Source: an uncultured bacterium
Lineage (GTDB): Bacteria > Bacillota > Clostridia > Oscillospirales > Ruminococcaceae
Assembly: GCA_934845495.1 (NCBI GenBank)
Contig: CAKWRB010000035.1
Coordinates: 1 to 10,025, forward strand
Length of the DNA stretch: 10,025 nucleotides
Reading direction: 5' to 3'
Shown here in pieces: positions 1 to 4,743 of this stretch (positions are counted from its first letter, which is position 1; each line of letters begins with the position of its first letter). A program made the translations under genes and the position numbers. The notes under the pieces are model-generated. The model was not told the origin of the DNA. It saw only the letters and a list, made by a program, of their open reading frames with translations, and made no database searches.

Positions 1-1
1 T

Positions 2-358
2 AACTGCGGCCTGGACCCCGAGGACTGGATTCTCATCGACTATGACGAGATGGCATCGGGCGACTATGTGGGCCGGGTGGAGATCGGCGGCGAAGATAAG
101 TCCCAGGGCGGCGATGTGAGCCGCGGCGTAGCCATCACCGGGCGCAATGTCCGGGAGAGCCTGCTGGACTTCAACCTTCGCTCCACCTGCTTCGAGGTGG
201 AATACAACGCCCGGAAGGAGCAGTTTGTATTCACCACCCGGGGCTATGGCCACGGCGTGGGTATGAGCCAGTGGGGAGCCAACTATCTGGCGGAACACGA
301 CGGCTATACATATAAGGAGATCCTCAAGCACTACTATACCGGCATCAAGATCCGCTGA
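2..358 (+). CDS. SpoIID/LytB-domain protein, C-terminal part (5' end outside window)
   Basis: The frame is open from the left edge and gives the last 118 residues before TGA at 356-358. The end matches the SpoIID/LytB family: the signature GYGHGVGMSQWGAN lies at 241-282, followed by a YKEILKHYYTG tail, which is how these proteins normally finish. SpoIID is a peptidoglycan lytic transglycosylase used in engulfment during sporulation; the broader family includes amidase enhancers and sporulation-independent wall proteins. The catalytic Glu lies upstream of the window, so activity and subtype cannot be judged. A hairpin terminator follows within 40 nt, so this is probably the last gene of its transcript. 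Family assignment is secure; true sporulation function is inference. Confidence 0.88.
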   Translation, partial: NCGLDPEDWILIDYDEMASGDYVGRVEIGGEDKSQGGDVSRGVAITGRNVRESLLDFNLRSTCFEVEYNARKEQFVFTTRGYGHGVGMSQWGANYLAEHDGYTYKEILKHYYTGIKIR

Positions 359-395
359 CCCGTCACCGGACACCGGCGTGCAGAGAGAAAGAATT

Positions 396-444
396 CAGGG
401 AGGCCTTTGAGCCGGCGAATGGCCGGGGGCTTCCCTGTTGTTTT
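396..444 (+). terminator. Rho-independent terminator after the SpoIID-family gene
   Basis: A 10-bp outer stem, CAGGGAGGCC (396-405) with GGCTTCCCTG (428-437), contains one G-U pair. It encloses an inner 5-bp stem, CCGGC (412-416) with GCCGG (422-426). The tail TTGTTTT (438-444) follows. It lies between the SpoIID-family stop and the mutY ribosome site. It could also act as an attenuator for read-through into mutY, because no clear separate mutY promoter is visible. Confidence 0.7.
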
Positions 445-463
445 ACAGAAAAAGGAGAACGAT

Positions 464-1501
464 ATGGCAGAGTATTCCCGACTTTCCCACCTTCCGGCGC
501 CGCTGCTCCGGTGGTATCACCAGAACCGGCGCATCCTGCCCTGGCGGGAGGACCCCCAGCCCTATCGGGTGTGGGTGTCGGAGATCATGCTCCAGCAGAC
601 CCGGGTGGAGGCCGCTCTGCCCTATTACGAGCGCTTTCTGCGGGAGCTGCCGGACATTCCGGCACTGGCTGCCGCCCCGGAGGAGCAGCTCCTCAAGCTC
701 TGGGAGGGGCTGGGGTATTACAGCCGGGTGCGCAACCTCCAGAAAGCGGCCCGGGTGGTGTGCGAACAGTACGGCGGCGAGCTGCCCGGCGACTACGAGG
801 CGGTAAAGGCGCTGCCCGGCATCGGCGAGTACACCGCCGGGGCCATCTGTTCCATCGCCTTTGGCCTGCCCACCCCGGCGGTGGACGGCAATGTGCTGCG
901 GGTGGTGTGCCGCATCACCGGCGACGAAACCCCGGTGGATTCCCCGGCGCTCAAGCGGCGGTGCCGGGAGGAACTGGCGCCCCTCTATCCGGAGGGGGCG
1001 GCCGGAGACTTCACCCAGGCGCTGATGGAGCTGGGGGCAATGGTCTGCCTGCCCGGCGGCGCGCCCCGCTGTGGGGATTGCCCGGCCCAGGGGTTCTGCC
1101 GGGGGTACGCCTCGGGCGAGCCGGAGCGCCTGCCGGTAAAGCCTCCGAAAAAGCCCCGGCGGATCGAGCGGCGGCAGGTGTGGGTGGTGCTCTCCCCGGC
1201 CGGGGTGCTGCTCCACCGTCGGCCGTCCCGGGGGCTGCTGGCCGGCCTGTGGGAGCTGCCCGGCGCCCCCGAGGGCGAGCCTTTCCCCCTGGGGTGGTCA
1301 GCCCCGGCAGAGGCGCAGGACATCGGCGCCGCCCGGCACATCTTCTCCCATGTGGAGTGGCAGATGGCCGGGGCGCTGTGGCAGCTGCCCAACTGCCCGG
1401 AACTGCCCGAGGGCTGGCGCTGGGCCGATGCCGCCGCCCTGGCCGGAGAGGTGGCGCTCCCCTCGGCTTTCCAGGCCTTCCGGGGGTTCCTGCCCCGGTA
1501 A
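464..1501 (+). CDS. mutY: A/G-specific adenine DNA glycosylase MutY
   Basis: This 345-residue protein is of typical MutY length. It removes adenine mispaired with 8-oxoguanine in base excision repair. The N-terminal HhH-GPD domain has PWRED, VSEIMLQQTRV with the catalytic Glu at residue 40, the helix-hairpin-helix ALPGIGEYTAG (116-126), and VDGNVLRV with the second catalytic Asp at 141. Four Cys at 195, 203, 206 and 212 form the 4Fe-4S loop. Their spacing is C-x7-C-x2-C-x5-C, one residue longer in the first interval than the E. coli enzyme. The C-terminal third is the Nudix-like 8-oxoG recognition domain (from about 238), including LLAGLWELPG and the FSH motif at 294-296. The start ATG at 464 is chosen because AAAGGAG (451-457) sits 6 nt upstream. 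A longer frame from TTG at 407 would begin inside the preceding terminator. Function is secure. Confidence 0.96.
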   Translation: MAEYSRLSHLPAPLLRWYHQNRRILPWREDPQPYRVWVSEIMLQQTRVEAALPYYERFLRELPDIPALAAAPEEQLLKLWEGLGYYSRVRNLQKAARVVCEQYGGELPGDYEAVKALPGIGEYTAGAICSIAFGLPTPAVDGNVLRVVCRITGDETPVDSPALKRRCREELAPLYPEGAAGDFTQALMELGAMVCLPGGAPRCGDCPAQGFCRGYASGEPERLPVKPPKKPRRIERRQVWVVLSPAGVLLHRRPSRGLLAGLWELPGAPEGEPFPLGWSAPAEAQDIGAARHIFSHVEWQMAGALWQLPNCPELPEGWRWADAAALAGEVALPSAFQAFRGFLPR

Positions 1502-1510
1502 AAGCAGAAA

Positions 1511-1543
1511 ACGGACAGACCAGAACGGTCTGTCCGTTTTTTT
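1511..1543. terminator. Bidirectional terminator between mutY and the XRE gene
   Basis: A perfect 11-bp stem, ACGGACAGACC (1511-1521) with GGTCTGTCCGT (1527-1537), has a 5-nt loop and runs into seven T residues (1537-1543). On the other strand the stem is followed by TTTTCTGCTTTT, so the same hairpin can end the convergent HTH gene, whose stop codon TAA (1542-1544 on the minus strand) overlaps it. Confidence 0.92.
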
Positions 1544-1778
1544 AGTTGGGGTCACTTTCCTCCGGCGGAACAAATTCCAGCAGGTCGCCGATTTCGCAGT
1601 CCAGGACGGTGCAAAGCCGGGCCAGGACATCTGTATCCAGGCGAGTGATGGTGTTGTAGTAATATTTATTGAGCTGGGCGGGCTGCATTTCCGCTCGCTG
1701 GCACAGCTTTGTCCGGCTGATTCCGCGCTCCTTCAGCCGTTCCTCCAGTCGTACCCGGATTTTTCCATATCGTTCCAG
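1542..1778 (-). CDS. XRE/Cro-CI-type HTH regulator, CTG start inferred
   Basis: The minus frame ending at TAA (1542-1544) reads about 78 residues that match a compact XRE helix-turn-helix protein. It has KIRVRLEERLKERGISRTKLC (helices 1-2), then AEMQPAQLNKYYYN (turn and recognition helix region), then TRLDTDVLARLCTVLDCEIGDLLEF, the usual last helices, and an acidic tail PPEESDPN. Such proteins are DNA-binding repressors, often of their own gene. The frame is closed upstream by TGA at 1794-1796, and between that stop and helix 1 there is no ATG, GTG or TTG. The only plausible starts are CTG at 1776-1778 or CTG at 1782-1784. GGGAGG (1788-1793) favours the former, with 9 nt spacing. The internal ATG falls inside the HTH and would destroy it. 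It is divergent from the 132-aa gene, with operator-like repeats in the gap. HTH identity is secure; start and target are inference. Confidence 0.82.
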   Translation of the reverse strand: MERYGKIRVRLEERLKERGISRTKLCQRAEMQPAQLNKYYYNTITRLDTDVLARLCTVLDCEIGDLLEFVPPEESDPN

Positions 1779-1787
1779 ATGCAGTCC

Positions 1788-1793
1788 CCTCCC
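1788..1793 (-). promoter_or_regulatory. Ribosome binding site that places the XRE start at a CTG
   Basis: GGGAGG on the minus strand lies directly after the in-frame TGA (1794-1796). It is 9 nt before CTG at 1778-1776 and 3 nt before CTG at 1784-1782. It is the only Shine-Dalgarno-like element upstream of the HTH frame, so translation probably begins at one of these non-AUG codons. Confidence 0.5.
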
Positions 1794-1814
1794 TCACCGG
1801 CATTCTATGAAATC

Positions 1815-1820
1815 AGTATA
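1815..1820 (-). promoter_or_regulatory. Possible -10 element of the XRE gene
   Basis: The minus strand reads TATACT here, 5/6 to the sigma-A consensus, with transcription expected to begin near 1808, about 30 nt before the inferred CTG start. No good -35 is present; the expected place is near 1838-1843, against the -35 of the divergent promoter. The assignment rests on position and one hexamer. Confidence 0.4.
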
Positions 1821-1832
1821 GTCAAATTAGTA

Positions 1833-1861
1833 TTGATTTATAAGTTGTAATAAACTAATAT
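1833..1861 (+). promoter_or_regulatory. Sigma-A-type promoter of the 132-aa gene
   Basis: TTGATT (1833-1838) and TAATAT (1856-1861) are separated by exactly 17 nt. The start point would be near 1868, giving a short leader of about 37 nt to the ATG at 1905. The -10 runs into the large inverted repeat at 1859-1885, and the -35 overlaps the ATTAGTATT element at 1826-1834, so this promoter is well placed for repression. Confidence 0.65.
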
Positions 1862-1885
1862 AAAGTTAATACTAATAACTTTATA
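1859..1885. promoter_or_regulatory. Palindromic operator candidate
   Basis: The arms TATAAAGTTA (1859-1868) and TAACTTTATA (1876-1885) are perfect 10-bp complements around a 7-nt centre, ATACTAA. The element covers the end of the -10 and the expected transcription start of the 132-aa gene. The centre plus its flanks, AATACTAAT (1868-1876), is the exact reverse complement of ATTAGTATT at 1826-1834, and ACTAAT recurs at 1854-1859. The layout resembles the operators of autoregulated XRE repressors; binding by the neighbouring HTH protein is inference. Confidence 0.6.
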
Positions 1886-1904
1886 CAATAGCAGGAGGTG
1901 CTGT

Positions 1905-2303
1905 ATGGAACAGACAAGAACCTGGCTGGCAGAGATGGAGAAGAAGCACCGGGGCAACGAGCCGCTGGCCTCGGAGGAACTGGCGGAGCTGCTGCGCCGG
2001 ACGGAGCAGCTGGCAGACCGCCTTGCACCGGAGCGTACCGCCACACTCCGGACGCTGTGCGATGGCTGGCAGCGGCTTGTACAGGCCGGGTATGCGCTGG
2101 CTTTGGACTATGTGCCTCGCTCCGGCGACGGTGTGGGAGAGCTGCTCACCACCGCCCCAGAGGGGGCGGACTGGCGGGCGGAAAACCTGCGCCTGACCCA
2201 GGCGGCCGAGCAGCTGGCGGCAGCTGCCCCGGAGGTGCTCCCCCTCTGCGACCGGTGGGACGACCTGTGCGTTCTGGCTCTGGTGCTGGGCCTGCGCCGG
2301 TGA
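1905..2303 (+). CDS. Hypothetical 132-aa helical protein, divergent from the XRE regulator
   Basis: No family is recognised. The 132-residue product is rich in Leu, Ala, Glu and Arg and has no signal peptide or membrane span. Residues 1-50 look like charged amphipathic helices (EELAELLRRTEQLADRL). A middle part with GWQRLVQAGYALALDYV follows, then another helical stretch (TQAAEQLAAAAPEVLPLCDRW), and the protein ends in ALVLGLRR. It is probably a small cytoplasmic all-helical protein. The start is well supported: AGGAGGT (1893-1899) sits 5 nt before ATG. It lies alone between the shared regulatory gap and a strong terminator, so it is a monocistronic unit, probably controlled by the divergent HTH protein. 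Possible roles are the regulator's partner or its regulated effector; no evidence chooses between them. The coding call is firm, while function is unknown. Confidence 0.82.
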   Translation: MEQTRTWLAEMEKKHRGNEPLASEELAELLRRTEQLADRLAPERTATLRTLCDGWQRLVQAGYALALDYVPRSGDGVGELLTTAPEGADWRAENLRLTQAAEQLAAAAPEVLPLCDRWDDLCVLALVLGLRR

Positions 2304-2311
2304 TCTTCCCT

Positions 2312-2368
2312 AAAAAACAAATGATCCGGAACTGTCCCGTTTGGGAAGGTTCCGGATCTTGTTTTTTT
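2312..2368. terminator. Bidirectional terminator between the 132-aa gene and mnmE
   Basis: A perfect 10-bp stem, GATCCGGAAC (2323-2332) with GTTCCGGATC (2349-2358), carries an inner TCCC/GGGA stem (2335-2338 with 2343-2346). AAAAAACAA (2312-2320) and TTG plus seven T (2359-2368) flank it. T-runs follow the stem on both strands, so it can stop both the rightward gene and leftward transcription from mnmE. Confidence 0.9.
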
Positions 2369-2410
2369 ATAATGCTGTTCCATCGATCGGGTCAGGGGTG
2401 CGGATGGCGG

Positions 2411-2473
2411 CTACCAGCTGCCAGGGAAAGAGCAGCCCAGAAGGGCAGCTGCCAGAATGGCGATGTCGGTCAT
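2411..2473 (-). CDS. Possible 20-codon hydrophobic ORF after mnmE
   Basis: The minus strand encodes MTDIAILAAALLGCSFPGSW followed by TAG. The ATG is 13 nt after the mnmE TAA and is preceded at about 9 nt by AAGGGGG, a plausible ribosome site. The peptide is mainly one short hydrophobic stretch ending in ALLGC, which superficially resembles a lipobox but lacks the basic N-terminus and is far too short for a lipoprotein. It lies before the shared terminator and so would be co-transcribed with mnmE. It matches no family known to me and may be chance. Confidence 0.25.
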   Translation of the reverse strand: MTDIAILAAALLGCSFPGSW

Positions 2474-2486
2474 AATGGGTTCCCCC

Positions 2487-3857
2487 TTACTTGCCCACAC
2501 AGAAGTTTGCAAAGACTTCGTCCACCACCGCATCGGTGACCTGGCGGCCGTCCAGTTCCAGCAGGGCCTCCAGCGCCTCGTCGATGCAGATGTTCACCGC
2601 ATCCATGGTCATGCCCATGCGCTGGGCAGAGAGGGCCTCTTCCACGGCGGTGCAGGCCCGGCGCACACAGCTTCGCTGCCGCTCGTTGGCCAGCATGGGA
2701 GCAGTGGGGTCCACTGCCCCCAGCGAGAGGGCTTCGCGCACGGCATGGTCCAGTTCCTCCAGGCCGGTGCCCTCCCGGGCGGAGAGGGTCACGCAGTGGG
2801 CAAGCTGCTGGCGCACCCAGGCCTCATCCCCGGCCTGCCCCAGGTCGGATTTATTGAGGATCACCACCGCCGGGCGCTCCCGCAGTGCAAGCACCAGCTC
2901 CCGGTCCTCCTCCGAAAGGGGGGCGCTGCCGTCCAGCACAGCCAGCACCAGGCTGCTCTGCTCCAGCTTGCCCCTGGCCCGGGTGACGCCGATGGCCTCC
3001 ACCGGGTCATCGGTGGTGCGCAGGCCGGCGGTGTCGGCAATGGAGAGCACCAGTCCGCCGGGCAGGCGCACCGTCTCCTCCACAATGTCCCGGGTGGTGC
3101 CGGGAATGTCGGTGACGATGCTCCGGTCGTAACCGGCCAGCAGGTTCATCAGGGTGGATTTGCCCACATTGGGGCGGCCTACAATGGCAGTAGGGATCCC
3201 CTCCCGGAGGATTTTTCCGGTGTCAAAGGTGGCAAGCAGCTGCCGCAGCTCGTCGGCGCACCGGGAGAGGGTTTCGTCCAGGTGGCTGTCGGTGAGGTCT
3301 TCGATCTCGTCGTCAGGGTAGTCCACCCAGGCGCTCATGTGGGCAGCCAGCAGGGTAAGGTCGGCACAGACGGCCTGGGTCTTTTTGGAGAGGGCGCCCT
3401 CCCGGGCCGCCATGGCAGCTCGGCTGGCATCCGCCCCTGAAGCGGAGATGAGGTCCATCACCGCTTCGGCCTGGGTGAGGTCCATCTTGCCGGCCAGGAA
3501 GGCCCGCTTGGTGAACTCGCCGGCCTGCGCCGGAACAGCGCCGTGATCCAGCAGCAGCCGCAGCACCCGGGACAGCAGCCAGGGGCCACCGTGGCAGGAG
3601 AACTCCACCACATCTTCGCCGGTGTAGCTCCGGGGGGCGGTGTAGACATAGACCACCACCTCGTCCACCGTCTCCTCGCCGTCCACAATGTGGCCGTAGA
3701 TGGCGGAAAAACCGGGGACAGTCTGGATGGTGCGCTTGCCGATGGGACGGAACACGGCGGCGGCAATGGCCTTGGCCTCGGGGCCGGACATCCGCACCAG
3801 GCCGATGGCGCCGGCGGACATGGGGGTGGAAATTGCAGCAATGGTGGGCTGATTCAT
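2487..3857 (-). CDS. mnmE: tRNA uridine-5-carboxymethylaminomethyl modification GTPase MnmE
   Basis: This 456-residue protein has the normal MnmE length. With MnmG it installs the (carboxymethyl)aminomethyl group on U34 of tRNAs reading split codon boxes, using a methylene-THF-derived carbon. The N-terminal folate-binding domain begins TIAAISTPMSAGAIGLVRMSG. The helical domain is interrupted by a G domain with G1 GRPNVGKS (227-234), GTTRD (253-257), DTAG (275-278) and NKSD (335-338). The C-terminus FCVGK (452-456) keeps the conserved Cys, with Val in place of the usual Ile. ATG at 3855-3857 is chosen because the family N-terminus begins there and GGAGGAG lies just upstream; a longer frame to 3998 would run into the preceding gene. 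It sits 1 nt after the yfbR-like stop, so the two are translationally coupled. mnmG is not in the window. Function is secure. Confidence 0.97.
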   Translation of the reverse strand: MNQPTIAAISTPMSAGAIGLVRMSGPEAKAIAAAVFRPIGKRTIQTVPGFSAIYGHIVDGEETVDEVVVYVYTAPRSYTGEDVVEFSCHGGPWLLSRVLRLLLDHGAVPAQAGEFTKRAFLAGKMDLTQAEAVMDLISASGADASRAAMAAREGALSKKTQAVCADLTLLAAHMSAWVDYPDDEIEDLTDSHLDETLSRCADELRQLLATFDTGKILREGIPTAIVGRPNVGKSTLMNLLAGYDRSIVTDIPGTTRDIVEETVRLPGGLVLSIADTAGLRTTDDPVEAIGVTRARGKLEQSSLVLAVLDGSAPLSEEDRELVLALRERPAVVILNKSDLGQAGDEAWVRQQLAHCVTLSAREGTGLEELDHAVREALSLGAVDPTAPMLANERQRSCVRRACTAVEEALSAQRMGMTMDAVNICIDEALEALLELDGRQVTDAVVDEVFANFCVGK

Positions 3858-3858
3858 C

Positions 3859-4467
3859 TTAAAGCTCCTCCTGGGTCTGGAGTTCGTCCAGTGTTTTTTC
3901 AAAAGCGGGGATAAAGTCCTGCAGGAAGCAGTCGGCTTCGGGCAGGGCCATGGCGGTGGTGGCCTCCCGGGTCTGGGCAGCTGCCCGGCGGAATTCAAAG
4001 TTGCCCTGTCGGGTCTCCTCCATGCACTTCACCAACGCAGAGAACCGGTCCGCCGCCTTGAGGTAGGGCAGATACCGGGGGTAGTGATCGGCGGGCAGCA
4101 GGTAGGGGGTGTAGTCCTCCCGGAGATCGGCAGGCAGCAGGTCCAGCAGGCTCTGGCAGGCGGCGGCCTCCACCGTCTTGTAGGCCTCGCTGATCTCGGA
4201 ACTGAAGTATTTCACCGGGGTGGGCAGGTCGCCGGTGAGGATCTCGGCGGCATCGTGGTAGATGGCCAGCAGCACACCGGTGCCCAAGTCCAGCGGCTCC
4301 TCGCCCGGAGCGAGAAAGCGGCGGTTGTGCAGCGCAAGCAGGGCATGCATAAAGAAGGCGGTGTCCAGGCTGTGTTCACTGAGGTTTTCGTCCCGGGTGC
4401 TGAACATCAGCCCCCAGCGGCGGATCAGTTTCATGCGGGCCATCATGGCAAAAAATCGATTCTGCAT
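3859..4467 (-). CDS. yfbR: YfbR-like HD-domain 5'-deoxynucleotidase
   Basis: The 202-residue protein aligns along its length with E. coli YfbR (199 aa), which dephosphorylates deoxynucleoside 5'-monophosphates. Motifs include KLIRRWGLM (Arg17, Trp18), the HD metal ligands His32 in SEHSL, His71-Asp72 in AIYHDAAE, and Asp140 in LKAADRF. The highly characteristic LTGDLPTPVKYF (77-88) is also present. It is cytoplasmic, with no signal peptide. ATG 4465-4467 follows GGAGG by 8 nt. The stop TAA (3859-3861) is 1 nt from the mnmE ATG, and the mnmE ribosome site lies inside this gene, so it is the first gene of a two-gene operon. A role in dNTP pool control follows from the family; the link to tRNA modification is only by position. 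Confidence 0.92.
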   Translation of the reverse strand: MQNRFFAMMARMKLIRRWGLMFSTRDENLSEHSLDTAFFMHALLALHNRRFLAPGEEPLDLGTGVLLAIYHDAAEILTGDLPTPVKYFSSEISEAYKTVEAAACQSLLDLLPADLREDYTPYLLPADHYPRYLPYLKAADRFSALVKCMEETRQGNFEFRRAAAQTREATTAMALPEADCFLQDFIPAFEKTLDELQTQEEL

Positions 4468-4529
4468 GGGTTTTCCTCCGGCGGTGAAGTAATTCCGGCA
4501 AAAAATGCCACTCTATGGATGCGGCGGCC

Positions 4530-4590
4530 GTGCTGCAAAACACCGGGCCGGCGGGTGGAACAGGCCGGCTGGCTGGCCAATATGCAGCAC
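4530..4590 (-). promoter_or_regulatory. Inverted repeat in the yfbR-mnmE leader
   Basis: GTGCTGCA (4530-4537) and TGCAGCAC (4583-4590) are perfect 8-bp complements. Two GCCGGC palindromic cores between them can pair with each other. In the leftward mRNA this would form a long closed stem inside a leader of roughly 130 nt, ending about 60 nt before the yfbR start. It has no T-run, so it is not a simple terminator, and it matches no riboswitch that I recognise. Confidence 0.4.
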
Positions 4591-4605
4591 AGGCACTCTG
4601 AGAGT

Positions 4606-4614
4606 ATTATAGCA
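4606..4614 (-). promoter_or_regulatory. Extended -10 promoter of the yfbR-mnmE operon
   Basis: The minus strand reads TGCTATAAT: a perfect TATAAT (4606-4611) preceded by TGC, an extended -10 element. The -35 region is poor, as is common for extended -10 promoters. Transcription would start near 4599, giving a leader of about 130 nt before the ATG at 4467. Confidence 0.6.
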
Positions 4615-4683
4615 CTTTTTATAAAAAAAGGAATCGCAGCGGGAAAATACACCCCTGCTCCCTGGTGCAGGACTGGGGGATTG

Positions 4684-4692
4684 TGCTATACT
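4684..4692 (+). promoter_or_regulatory. Extended -10 promoter of the YfhO-GT operon
   Basis: TGCTATACT combines the extended TGn motif with TATACT (4687-4692). No strong -35 is visible 17 nt upstream. The start point would be near 4699, about 45 nt before the ATG at 4744. It mirrors the divergent yfbR promoter: both carry GTGCTATA at the -10. Confidence 0.55.
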
Positions 4693-4743
4693 GATAGATA
4701 ATAAAAATCCCGATGTGTTCAGAAAAAAGCAGGGAGGAACTCT

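Noticed and set aside
407..463. Upstream extension of mutY from TTG at 407
   Set aside because: The extra 19 codons lie inside the terminator hairpin and lack a ribosome site; ATG 464 has a good one and matches the family N-terminus.
511..1545. 344-codon plus-strand frame overlapping mutY in another frame
   Set aside because: The product is an Ala/Gly/Pro/Arg-rich string, while the mutY frame contains the full set of MutY motifs.
2457..3440. 327-codon plus-strand frame opposite mnmE
   Set aside because: MnmE on the minus strand is unambiguous; this translation is a composition artefact.
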